64,000 bases of DNA from NCBI GenBank assembly GCA_036346375.1, contig CM070520.1, positions 14,023,791-14,087,790 on the forward strand, given 5' to 3'. Positions 34,701 through 45,700 of the stretch are shown one piece after another. The position numbers and the translations under genes were made by a program. The stretch is from Guadua angustifolia (lineage: Eukaryota > Streptophyta > Magnoliopsida > Poales > Poaceae). The notes under the pieces were generated by a model. The model searched no databases. It was not told where the DNA came from and was given only the letters and a program-made list of their open reading frames with translations. Every line of letters begins with the position of its first letter. Position 1 is the stretch's first letter.

Positions 34701-37700
34701 ACCAGGTCCCATGTGTTGTTGCCGAGAAGAGCGGTGTACTCGTCGATCATGGCCGCCCGCCAATGAGGATCGTTGAGTGCACCGCATGATATGTTTTGAT
34801 GCGACGGAGGCGTCAGGCAGATGGCATGGAACCGGAATGCGGTGGCGGCAGGGTGCCATCCCTGCTCCTGGTGACCATGGAATGTGAAGCACCAAGGCAC
34901 CGGCGGTGCGGGCCAGGCGGCGGGAAGGTCTTTGGAGGCGGCCGACGGTGAAATCATGCGGAGAGGCGTGGGAAGACGCTGAGTCGCCAGCTACTGGCGC
35001 CCGAGACCCATGATCGAAGGAGGAGGAGCGGCGGCGACATCGGAGAGGCATGGTCGCGCGAGAGGCATGGTGGTGTCAAGGCGGCGAGGAGTTGAGGAAT
35101 TCGCCAGAGGCGCGCTAAGAGGCGCTGGTGGCGAAGATGCCCGTCGCCCAGCTTGAGCTGCGATTTCGAGGCACATCATCCGGGATGGGAGACTCATGAG
35201 GACCTGCATCCAAAAAAGAGTATGCCGAGGGAAGAACAGAGGAGTTCCTTGCGAAAGGGAAAGTCTGCTCATCGAATACGACATGGCGAGAGGTGATTAT
35301 GCGGTTTGTAGTTAAGTCTAGACACCGATAGCCTTTGTGATTTTCTGGGTAGCCGAGAAAAACACATTCAGTTGAACGAGGGGCAAGCTTGTGGGGAACG
35401 GTGGCGGAGAGGTTAGGATAACAGCGGCAACCGAAGACTCGAAGATGTGTATAGGTCGGGGAGGAACCATACAAGGCGTGGAAGGGTGTTTTGTGTTGGA
35501 GAGTTTTGGTAGGCTGGCGGTTGAGAAGATAGGTGGCGGTGGAAAGGGCCTCAGCCCAATATGAAGGAGGCATAGAGGCTTGAAGAAGAAGGGTGCGGAT
35601 AATATTATTGGTGGAGCGAATGACACGTTCGGCTTTGCCATTTTGTTGGGATGTGTATGGGCAAGAAAAGCGTAAGTTTATACCAACATCGAGAAAGAAG
35701 GATCTGGCAGCCGAATTGTCGAATTCGCGGCCATTATCACATTGTATATTCTGGATGGTGGTGGAAAACTGGGTGGACACGAAGGCATGAAAATGGCGAA
35801 GAGTGGAAAAAGTGTGCGACTTAAGCCGAAGAGGGAACGTCCAGAGGTAGTGAGTGTAATCATCGAGACACACGAGGTAATATTTGAAACCGGATAAACT
35901 AGAAACAGGGGAAGTCCACAAATCACAGTGAATGAGTGCAAAAGGTTTATTCGTAGTAGACAAAGATGAAGAAAAAGGAAGACGAATGTGTTTGCCAAGC
36001 TGACAAGCATGACACACGTGAGGTACAATTTTATTGGACAAAAAAGGAACAGCTGCTAGTTTATTGTTGAGGTTGGAGAGAGCTTGGTCGCCGGGATGCC
36101 CCAAACGGCGATGCCAGGTGATCTGGTCGGAGGTAGCAGCAAGGAGGGCTTGTGGCTTGGCGGGAGGCTGGAATGGGTAGAGGTCGCCGAAGCTATTGCA
36201 CCTCTGAATCACAGCCCGAGAATGAAGATCCTTCACAGAAAAACCAAAAGGATCAAACTCGATGGAACAATTGTTATCTCTAGTGAATTTGCGGACGGAA
36301 ATAAGGTTAGCGACAATATGTGGAGAAACAAGAACGTTGGATAAAGAGAAGGAGCGAGTAGAAGTGGGAAGACTGTGATTGCCGGAGGCAACAACAGGTA
36401 GGCGAGTGCCATTGCCGACGATGACGTTTGAGGAGGAGGAGGAAATGTGGTGAAGGTTAGAAAGATTACCAGAATCTGAAGTGAGATGATTAGATGCACC
36501 GGAGTCCATGTACCAGGAAGTTGGATCCGGTTGCTGCAGTGTCATGGTGTTCATGGCTTGAATGAGCGGGGTCTGATCCCAGGAGAAAGGCTGATAGCCG
36601 GCCACCGGAGTCGGAGCAGCAGGGGCTGGTGATGGCGGCGGGGGTCTTGCAGGCGCCGGAGCGAAGAAGGTGTGCTGGGGCCGAGGGCCGAGGATCCCGG
36701 GAGCAGCAAAGGGGGCCGGCCACATCTGAAAGGTGCCGGTCCAGGGATTGTAGCCCAAGCGAAGCGCCAAAGAATGCCGGTGAAGAACGCCCATCGCTGA
36801 CTCGAGGTGAGAGGAGCGATTGCCGTAGTAGCGCCCCTTGTTCTTCCCTTTATGTTTGGTGGATCCGCCAGAGGTGGTGGTGTAGGAGTTTTTGTTGGTG
36901 CTGCCGGAGGAGGAAGACTGCCCAGAGGTGCCGGAGAAGAGGACAGTGGCGCCGGAGGTCTTGGCGGTCTTGATCTCGGCTTCTTCGAGAAGAAGCATGG
37001 AGCGGACAGCCAGGAAGGAGGGGAGGGGCTCCCTGGTCTTGATGATGGCAGCAATGTGGCGGTAGGATTCGCTCAAACCGCGGAGGAGTGTGAGCACAAG
37101 AGTGTCATCCCGGACTGGATGGCCGACGTCTGCAAGGGAGTCGGCGTAGGTCTTGAGACGTTGGGAGTAAGCCAAGACGGAGAGATCGCCTTGCGCCAGG
37201 TTTCGAAACTCGGCCTCCAGGGCCAGAGCTCGAGACGTGCGGTTGTTGCGGAAGAGCACTTCCACACTTTCCCAAATGTCGCGACGATCGCCAAAGTTGA
37301 AGTACAATGCGAGGATCTCCTCGAACGAGCTATAAAGGAGAGATTTGACAGCAAAATCGGTTGCTGTCCAGACTGCATCAGGACTTGCCAGGACATATGC
37401 CAAGAGGCGGCGAACTTGCCGACCAGGATTTCAAACAGCTCACGCCATCTGGAATAATTGGGAGGGTCAAGTTGAAGGGAAAAAGGGATGTGGGTTTTCA
37501 CGTTTATGGTGGAAAGCATGGAGGTGGGGTTGAAGGGTGGGGAAGGGGCAGCAATAGTAGTATTGGGAACAATGGTGTCTGTAATGGTGACGCCATTGCC
37601 AGCAGGTGCGCCAGTAGCAGGAGGAAGATGATGAGCGTCGCCCATGGAAGGCTAGCTCTGATACCAAGAAAGAATGAGAGAAATGAGGAGAATCAGATGA

Positions 37701-38528
37701 TTTCCATTGATAGCAAAGGTGCCATACATATACAGTACAAGGTATACAAGAATAAGGAAAGCTATCACCTAAATATGGAAGCTATCTCCTAAATATGGAA
37801 GTACAACAGTACATGGAAAGCCTCTGCCACTAATGGCAGGCACGGCCTGATTAGGGGCAAGTCCATATAAGGACTTGCCAGGACATATGCCAAGTATATT
37901 CTCTAACAGATCATATGATTCATATCCATGAGTTTGTCATACTGCCCTTGTCATCTGAGCATCGTCAAACGTGGACAATATAACTAATCCGGATTTTGGT
38001 TATGGGCAATTAGCAGAATGAGAAAAAAAACCATCATATAGTAATTTATAAGGGTAGTGCCCACCTTCTCTGTAAAGTGACGGAAAGAGGCCATCAGGAG
38101 ATATCACAACAGGGCCATCAGGAAGTGCTTTTCCATCCTGAAATCCATATTCACGTGTGGGACAGATGAACACCTAGTGCTATTTATTAGATTATATGCA
38201 TGTGTGAGGCACATAAACATTTGCATTCTGTTCGTTAATTGGGTATATACAAAGTTGATCATTCTTGTGTACGTAAGGCACAGACAGATGAAGAAAAGAT
38301 GGGATAAATCAAGAGTGAACTTTGCTACCTGCTTTAGATTGAAAAGAAACTGCCTTGTCAGGTGGGCTTGTGAAATAGCACGTGCGCTTAGAAAAAGCAG
38401 CTGATATCCGTTCTCCTGTGGAATGCCATAAGAACAAACCCAAGTAAAAAAAAGGCCAACTTGGTATATAAATTCACACATAAAAAAGAAAATATGATAT
38501 TCTTGAGGCATTTTGGAGAATCTGCTGT

Positions 38529-38570
<42 letters not shown>

Positions 38571-41500
38571 AATCAATTGCTATTGCCTTGAGCTAGATCT
38601 AGAAGTGAAATTTATTTATTTTTCTCTTTTGTTACAAAGCACAAGCAGCATGCATAGTTGCATACCTTTATTGCAGAAAATAAATGAGTAACTCCATTTT
38701 GAGACCAATCAACACCAACCAGTGGCATAAACTGGCCAAGAACATCGGACCTGTATTTATATTGGAAAAATTACAGACATTTGTAAAGTTGGAATAAAAA
38801 CATTGTAGGTGGTGTACATCAAATTGCCCCTATTTTGTAATGATAATTAACTGTTTTAGTTGCACCAAGTTCATCCCCCCCCTCCTCCTTCTTATAAGAA
38901 GACATAATATTTTCAACAACATTTTTTTAGTTTCAAAGTCTTCCACGTATGTACCCTTTTTCATTAACACAGTATATACAATGTAATTAATTATAGATTA
39001 ATCAAAGGAAATGTATGCAAATCGTTACAATGCTGACCATAACTGGCTAACTGATAATCCTGGCAATCAAGTATCCTAATCATGGTTTGCAAAACTGAAA
39101 TAAAAAACCGTTAAATTAATGGTTTTCAAAAACCGCTCAAAAACTGTTAGAAACCGAAGGATTAAGAAATAAAAAAATTCAAAAACCGTGGTTTTTCATG
39201 AAAACTGGACCAATTGAATGTTCTTCAAAAGCGATTTTTGACGTTGAAAACCGTGATAAATTTTTTCAAAATTTTAGTTTTTTAATTAGAACCATCTCGA
39301 ATTGACGGTAAGGTCTGAACCCGATCCTAATTCTAAAACTTAGATAAAAGAAGAATCAAGGCTGGATTGCTCAACTTACTTGGTGATAGTTCCATCAACA
39401 TCTGATATGACAATGCGCTGTATTCCATTTCCACAAATATATGTGGGCATCTACCTATTGTAAAAGGTCAGGAGGATGATAAACTAAATGAGCAAATTAA
39501 GTGAAACAATGGAGGAATGGAAACTAACCTGCTGTCTGCCAAGCATTGCAGTTGAGAAGGTAAATGTTACCACATTCCTGCCCTCTCTGAGATCAAGAGA
39601 TGCGAGCTCCTCAGAAGTTGGAGTGAACGATCGCACCTTCCTCTCCATCCTCTTTGCCCTGGGTTTATTTCTTTCTCCATCTGATTCTTTAACAGAAGTG
39701 GATAAGGAACTCTCTACAGTGCTTTCACAAACTGGCTGGACAGTGGTAATAGTCCTTGTCCTTCTGAAACTAAATGGCCAGATTCTCCAGCTGCCACCCT
39801 GTGCTGCACTTGGCTCAACTCGCTCCACCTTTATCATACCTTGAGGTTCAAAGACTTGCTCCTCACGAAAAGACACCATGCCCAGTATAATAGGTGTAGC
39901 TGCATCCCAGGGAAAGTAACGGCCAGCAATCCTAACAACTAGCTTGTTGTTTCTTATCAGTGACTGCTTCATGGTACGGAAGTTCTCTAAGGTTACCTTC
40001 TCAGCATCAAATGCTTTGCATGCAGCATCCACTCCCATGCCTTCAGATAACAAGTGCCTGCACAGGGATAATTCTGCAAAAAATGACACAGCTAGAGATT
40101 ATTGTCGTTGTCAAGTTGACTCAGTGCTACTACACTATGTGTACATATTGGCACATATCTGGTACTGCAGGCAACCAAGAAGAGTTGCAATCAAACTAGC
40201 TAAGCACTCCATCAAATTTGATGCATATCTACAAATTCACTACGCATAAGAACAGCAAAATTATTGGTGAGGTCTAAAAAGTAAGGATCACATTTACTCT
40301 GCAGGATCAATATCATGAAAGCCTACTAGTGTAAAATAGCTCATATTAAAAACATGAACCCACCAACAAAAGGGTTGAATGAATCGACTTTCAAGTCATC
40401 AGCATGCTTGTCATCAGGCACTGCATTTTTGGTAAGCTCAGGTCGGGCACTATTTTCTTCTAAGTCACCAGTACCATCTGGTTCCTGCTCTGGAAAACAA
40501 GAATTTATACTCTTGACTGGATCAACCCCATTATTTTCACCACTGGACTGTAGTGAGCGGCTTAGTTGAAAACTATCAGACCTCTCGAGATCATGTATGT
40601 GAGAACGGAGATTTGGTAGAGATTTAGCCTCTATATTATTGTCGCCTGAATGCAACTCACTTCCTGGAATAGGAACAGGGCTAGTCTCAGGCCTTGATGA
40701 ATCAGAACGATATTCCAGGTCATTTTCAAGATCTGTGTCATCCCCTCCCTGTTCTTCTGCATCACAATCAGATTCATCATGTTCTCCTGCACCTGCTGCT
40801 TTATTAGCTATTACATCATCCATGGTATATCTATCGGCAAAATTTTCAGTGTCGCTAAATTGAAACTGAATTTCTTCTACAAACTCAGAGAACGTCACAA
40901 CTGCTTCTGCTTCTTCCCCTGGCTCATGCATAACCTCAGGCACAAGTCCAATTTCAACTCGACTCGCAGAACTAGCTCTGTTCACATCATCTTCTAGTTT
41001 GGCGTTGTCCGCTTCACCTTTACTCAAACTAGAAAACACAGAAATAATTTGTGAACCCTCAAGGTCAACTTTAGTAGGGAAATTAGCTGACTGAGCAATG
41101 CATTCCCTGGCCTTATCTCCCATTGTTGATTTCTGAATAACCGAAAAATCAATCTCTCCATTGCATGTTTTATTTTCCACACTGGACTCCTTTGTTACTT
41201 CTTCAGGATCATTTTCAGGCACAAACCCAATTTCAACTCCACTCGTGGAACTAGCTCTGTTCTCACCATTTCCTAGTTTGGTGTTGTTCGCTTCAACATT
41301 ACTCAAGCTGGAAAACTCAGAAATAATTTGTGAACCTTCAAGTTCATCTTTATTAGGGATATTAGCTGACTGAGCAGCAATGAATTCTCTGGTCTCATCT
41401 CCCATTGTTGATATCTGAATAACAGAAACATCAAGCTCTGCATTGTATGTTTTATTTTCCACACTGGAGTCCTTTGTTACTTCTTCAGGACCATTTTCTG

Positions 41501-43221
41501 GCACATAACTCAATATCTCTGCAACACTGGAAGAAGCATCAGGAAAAATCAGATCATGCTGATAACCTAAATCATTAGCTGGGTGGGTACTATGATCATT
41601 TACAACAGTGTCTGCAGAAATATTTATGTCTGAACGATGAACTGAGTACATAATATGATAATTGGCAACAGTGTCCACAGAAATATCCTTATCTGGACCA
41701 TTAGTTTGGGAGATTTGGGAACGAGAATCCTCAAAGACTACAACGTCTCGGTCTTGAACATCCAAGTCATTCATTTCTTTATTGCTGGAAGCACCATAAT
41801 ACGATAGTGGCATTTTCTCAAAACTTAGCTGTTCTATTTTCTCACTGGAGACACTGGAACACTCTTCTAGTTGTACACCATCAGCCAATGAGATACCTGC
41901 AGAATCACAAACTTTGTCTGCCAAAATATTGGACACATCATATGACCTCTCCACAGCTTCAGGGCTGCTGATAATGAAAACTTTCTCTTGACATGTATAT
42001 TCAGCTGAAGGAATCAATGAAACATCATGACTTTCACTTGATACATCTGGGGTGCCATAAGTTGGTGAATTTGTGGCAGTAAAAGTTTGGTCGGCTCCAA
42101 CTGAATCTACAGTGACAAACTGTGAAACCACCTCACTTTTACTGTTGGTAATGTCAGTCTCAATAGCATTGATTTCAAAAATGCCATGGGAAGGGACCTT
42201 CTTTGTACGCATTTCCCTTCCTGTAACATCTTCAAAATTACCCAGCAACTCACCTTGGATATCAAAGGACTCATTGTTCCTTTTACCTGAACCCAGATGA
42301 TTTGATAAATATTCTAATCCTGGCTGATTTGTGGTTGAAGTGATCCCATCAGTCAAGTCACCAGTCTCACGTGTGTAAATCTCAACAACCTCCTCCGTGA
42401 CATTAGTGGTTTGTATGTAATGATCATTTTCATCTCCCGAACTGTTTCTTCCTCCATGCTGGCTACCAAAATTGCTGTCCACAATGTCACGATTAAAGCC
42501 CATCGCTTTCTCATGATCAGAGCTACATTCTGGCAATACCATTTTTGAGGTTTCCACCAGATTATCATTGACCAACATCTGTCACATTACCCTTGGAAGG
42601 TTCATCATCATTAGAACTACGAGTTCTCGAACCACGTGAGGGATTTGTCGACCACTGTGTATCAAGGAGTTCAGCAGCAATCTCTGCACGCTCTAATGAG
42701 CTCACCCTACCGACAGTATGGGCATTGTCCTTAATTGATTTCCGACCAAACATCCGGTCAAGTATGGTGATCCGCCTTGAGCTTGTCCTTGCAAGTATCT
42801 TGCCATCCCCAACATTGGCTTCCATGGTCGAGCTATCACAACAAGTGCTCTTCGACTTCCTCAACTGAACATCCTGCATCGGTACCTCCCGTTCATCTCC
42901 TGAAGATGCAGGGGACACAACAAATTCCCCTTCCTCAATGTTTGAGTCTGCATCCCTGAGGAAGTAAGCCTCACCGTTGCTATCCAAGTACATGTGAAAC
43001 CCCGCTTCGATGCCATTCACAGCAATGTTGACCACCTTCTCCCTTGTCTTTAGAACCCCCTGGAACTTGCCAAACCGCACGTACCACGGCGAGCTCTTGA
43101 AGCTGCCATCCTGCTGCTGCACTACAACTATGTCGACCGCGCCGCCAAACGGGTGGAACGGGCCGGAGGCGGTATACACGCTGCGGGAGATGAAGCTGCT
43201 CACCTTCCCCACGGCGTACAT
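31749..43221 (-). CDS. PAH: Phosphatidate phosphatase (lipin family, PAH), two single-base frame errors
   Basis: Coding exons (minus strand): 43221-40364, 40073-39529, 39454-39380, 38750-38666, 38415-38329, 38137-38065, 32473-32430, 32323-32195, 32037-31936 and 31805-31749; the first contains a frame break at 42565-42578 and may be counted as two. All introns are GT-AG. The N-terminal lipin domain starts MYAVGKVSSFISR with SGPFHPFGGAVDI and SSPWYVRFGKFQGVL. A long acidic, poorly conserved middle follows, then the catalytic HAD-like lipin domain with DVDGT, TKSDVLGQFMP, NGYQLLFLSARAI, GNRDTDE and GKIFIINPKGEV. The enzyme removes phosphate from phosphatidate to give diacylglycerol at the ER and nuclear envelope. 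Repaired length is about 1350 residues, long for the family because of the middle. A second extra base (39415-39420) lies just before DVDGT. A young Copia element occupies intron 7. Confidence 0.92.
32771..32908. mobile_element. Small TIR element in PAH intron 7
   Basis: GATGATTTGCCCC at the left and GGGGCAAATCATC at the right form perfect 13-bp inverted ends; adjacent bases extend the pairing imperfectly (CTTTTTCC against GAAAAACG). The 138-bp interior has no frame. Class and target duplication could not be assigned. Confidence 0.65.
33055..33296 (-). repeat. 3' LTR of the Copia element
   Basis: It is 242 bp, identical by eye to the other LTR, preceded on the coding strand by a short polypurine tract (TATGGGGA). 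Confidence 0.93.
33239..37645 (-). pseudogene. Copia gag-pol polyprotein, frameshifted
   Basis: Gag starts at 37645 (MGDAHHLPP) with a UBN2-type block, breaks frame at about 37380-37404, and continues in the frame 37403-35115. That frame holds the protease motif DSGASNHL at about 36506, the HHCC integrase finger (HRRLGH...CHACQLGKH) and an integrase core with D, D and E in DD35E spacing (HCDLW, QCDNGREF, KAERVIR). Another break near 35050-35115 leads to the RT frame 34957-34031 with LDVKNAFLNG and YVDD (about 34219-34208). RNase H is split between two frames ending at 33239, with SRSSAEAEY and TKHVEIDLHFVRE. No CCHC knuckle is visible in gag. The need for at least four corrections makes this copy non-autonomous as sequenced, although its identical LTRs show recent movement. 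Confidence 0.88.
37667..37908 (-). repeat. 5' LTR of the Copia element
   Basis: It is 242 bp and followed on the coding strand directly by the PBS with no spacer. It contains the 25-nt string at 37870-37894 that recurs inside gag. Confidence 0.93.
38532..38568. repeat. (GA)n microsatellite in PAH intron
   Basis: Eighteen uninterrupted GA units lie in the intron between the exons at 38666 and 38415; in the transcript this is a CU-rich tract about 115 bases upstream of the acceptor. Confidence 0.95.
40944..41504 (-). repeat. In-frame tandem duplication inside the PAH acidic region
   Basis: Two units of 94 and 93 codons (41504-41223 and 41222-40944) both start VPEN and share PEEVTK, SSVENKT, STMGD, LEGSQIIS and FSSLS. 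The copies have diverged at many residues, so the duplication is not recent. It lengthens the low-complexity Glu/Ser/Asp-rich linker between the two lipin domains. Confidence 0.9.
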
Positions 43222-43987
43222 TTTGCCCACAACCTACGAGCTTTTGCACGGCACAGATCATCAAACTATGAAATGCACCAACATCTAGAAAGGGGATTTC
43301 GGGCAACCACGACCATCCATCTCAAAAAACTAAACTTTTCGTCATACCCCAGCTCAATTCACAATCATGGCAACCACTCAAATTTACAAGAACATGCAAT
43401 CCTAATCCTTATTCCTTTCACCCCAAACTCCAACCGATTGGGCGAAATGAAAAAACTTCCAAATCGCAAACCCCGGAAAACCTCTCAAATATCCAATCCT
43501 TACCACGGAATCCTTGCAAAACTCCTACCTTTACACCAATCCAGCAGCGACTGGCGCACAATAAAAATCAAAGAAACCGCAGGGCGGGCAGGATCAGCAA
43601 CGGCCACCACCGAAAACTGCCTCTGATTTCCACCTTAATTCGACGAGCAACACCACCTGAAGGGATCAAGAATCGTGGGTAATCTGAACCCAAGAAAGAA
43701 GGAAGGAAGGACACAAATCAGAGCTGGGAAAAGAATGGATCTCTCCACGATCCAAGAACCAGGAAGCCGAGGAGGAGGAGGCCCGAGACAACTCACTCGG
43801 ATTTGCGAATTGTGGGTGATTGGCTAGAGGGGATTCATCGGAGGGAATTCATGGGGTCATCTGAGCATATTCCGGCATCAAATCAAATAATGCCGGGGAA
43901 GGGATAATTCCACCCTTCACCGTGATGCAATCAAGTATAAAATGTAATCGTATGCAATCCATTAGAAAAGTTTCGAAAAATTCTGAA
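43222..43987 (-). promoter_or_regulatory. PAH upstream region and probable 5' leader
   Basis: Directly upstream of the ATG the minus strand reads GTAGGTTGTGGGCAAA, which could be a 3' splice junction of a leader intron. A purine/CT-rich GC block around 43690-43800 resembles a plant first untranslated exon. Neither is proven. The frame at 43153-43626 (plus) overlaps PAH exon 1 and is a shadow. Confidence 0.45.
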
Positions 43988-44184
43988 ATCATGGATGTAC
44001 ATCTCATCTTACATCTACATATAAAATTTCATGATCAAATTCGTCTATGCTAGAAGTTAAAAAAGACAAATTTAAGGTGCATTTGAACTTTTAAGTTTGT
44101 CAGAAATTTGTCTTTTGTAACTTCTAGCCTAGGACGAATTTGATCATGAATTTTATATAGATGTAGATGAGATACATCCATGAT
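43988..44184. repeat. Long hairpin (foldback MITE), ~197 bp
   Basis: The two halves are near-perfect inverted copies: ATCATGGATGTACATCTCATC pairs with GATGAGATACATCCATGAT, and TGATCAAATTCGTC, TAGAAGTTA and AAGACAAATT pair with their inverted partners. The loop is about 20 bases near 44078-44097. A transcript would fold into a stem of roughly 85 bp. Flanking T/A runs extend the pairing weakly. Confidence 0.85.
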
Positions 44185-44849
44185 TTTTTTTTTGAATTTT
44201 TCTTTTCTGGCGATTGACGATGATTACAACTTTTATACTGCACCACGTGTACTTAATTCCACCTTTCACCGGTGTGGAAGTTGGAGACTTCTAACTTCTT
44301 AGTTATCGTGGCGAGTCTGGCGACAATGCCACTTTCTTTATTTATTATTACTCCTCTTTTATTACCCTTCTTGGTCTGATTTTTTTCCCCACAGTTTTGG
44401 CTTGGTCTTGATTTCTTTTTTTTTAAAAAAACATTAGCTTCTTGCTTTATGAGGTGGAACTGAATTTACCACTTATTTAGCCCTCTAAATCTTTGTTTTT
44501 TCAAATCAAATTTTCTCTCACGTGTATTTACAAATTTGGCTTTCTTCCTATCCTTTACTGCTCTCAGGGAGCATGGGAGCAAGCTTTCACACTACCCAGC
44601 CAAGGTGGCGGTACTCAAGTGTTGCTACGGTCCGGTGGTTGCTCTCGCACTCGGGCGCGGTTGGGAGTTTTTGCGCTCCCTAGATATGGTATGGGATATA
44701 TGTCGCCCAAGGTTTCAAATTTTTTTTTAAACCATACCTCGAAGATGATCGAAATTCAAAATTTAGGGTAGATTTAGGAATTTCGGATGATTCAAATCCA
44801 AAAAGGAAGATTCAAATCCGGAATTTTTTTGGACCAAGTCTCGACAAAT
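44185..44849. other. Gene-free DNA
   Basis: AT-rich sequence with a moderately GC-rich patch at 44560-44710. The frames there (44493-44771 and 44536-44730) have no domain. Nothing further is supported. Confidence 0.5.
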
Positions 44850-45700
44850 TTTAACCAAGTGAAAAATGGTTCAAAGCACGTTAAAAAATTTTGAAACCTT
44901 TTGTGGATGGTTCTAACACATCATAAATTTTTTCATAAAATTTTTATATGAGGATCAAGTCTAAGGAATTTTCAAAAATTTTGAAAGTGCTATTGTCCTC
45001 ATAAAAACCTTACACGCAAATTTCAATCGAATAAAAAATGATTCAAACCATGCTAGAAATTTTTAAATTTTTTAGATGGTCCTTATGCATGAATAATGTT
45101 GCCATTAAATTTTTACATGATGATCAAGTCTAATAATTTTTAAAAAGTCTAACAGTGCTACTATTCTGATAAAAGCTTTATCGATAAATTTCAACCAAAT
45201 AAAAAATGGTTTAAACCATATTATAAAGTTTTTAAAAAATTTGTAGATGGTTTTGAAGCATCACTAATATTCTCATAAAATTTTTAGATAATAATCAAGC
45301 CTAAGAAATTTTCAAACATTTTGACAGTGCTACTGTCATGATAAAAACCTTACCAACAAATTTCAACCAAATGAAAAATAGTCAAATCACGTTATAAAAT
45401 TTAAAAAATTTCTATGGATGTTCTTGATGCATCAATAATATTACCATAAAATGTGTAGATGATGATCAAGCCTGAGTAAGTTTCAAAAATTATGAAAGTG
45501 CTACTGTCCTGGTAAAAGCCTTACTGGTAAATTTCAACTGAACAAAAAATAGTACAAACCACATTAGAAAATTTTTTTTTGTGGTTAGTTTTGATGCATC
45601 GTTAAAGTTTTGATAAAATTTTTAAATGATGATAAAGCCTGAGAAATTTTCAAAATTTTGACAGTGCTACTCATCCTAATAAAAGCCTGGCTCAGTACAT
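44850..45700. repeat. Degenerate tandem repeat, period ~169 bp, about five units
   Basis: The landmark GTGCTAYTRTYC recurs at 44988, 45155, 45327, 45498 and 45664, spacings 167, 172, 171 and 166 bp. Each unit also contains AAATTTCAACYRAA, a GATGGTT...GCATCA block, and AAATTTTTAGATGATGATCAAGCCT or a relative. Units are diverged and AT-rich. Confidence 0.8.

Larger units (their letters stand above)
33055..37908 (-). mobile_element. Young Ty1/Copia retrotransposon in PAH intron 7, TSD GATCA, TGCT termini
   Basis: The two 242-bp LTRs (33055-33296 and 37667-37908) are identical by eye. GATCA lies outside both ends (33050-33054 and 37909-37913). On the coding strand each LTR starts TGTTAGAG and ends CATTCTTTCT, so the termini are TG...CT rather than TG...CA. 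The initiator-Met PBS (TGGTATCAGAGC) abuts the 5' LTR at 37666-37655. Domain order gag, protease, integrase, RT, RNase H defines Copia. It lies in the same orientation as PAH and is spliced over if the intron is still recognised. Confidence 0.95.

Noticed and set aside
36551..37457. Several long frames antisense or offset to Copia gag and PAH
   Set aside because: GC-rich coding sequence gives overlapping open frames; only the frames with protease, integrase, RT and RNase H motifs are real.
39070..39330. Inverted AAAAACCG/CGGTTTTT strings in a PAH intron
   Set aside because: They suggest a decayed DNA transposon, but no end pair or target duplication could be defined.
42510..42580. A short intron explaining the PAH frame change
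   Set aside because: The only GT-AG pair that spans the site (about 65 nt) would be unusually short and would delete aligned residues; a one-base indel is simpler.
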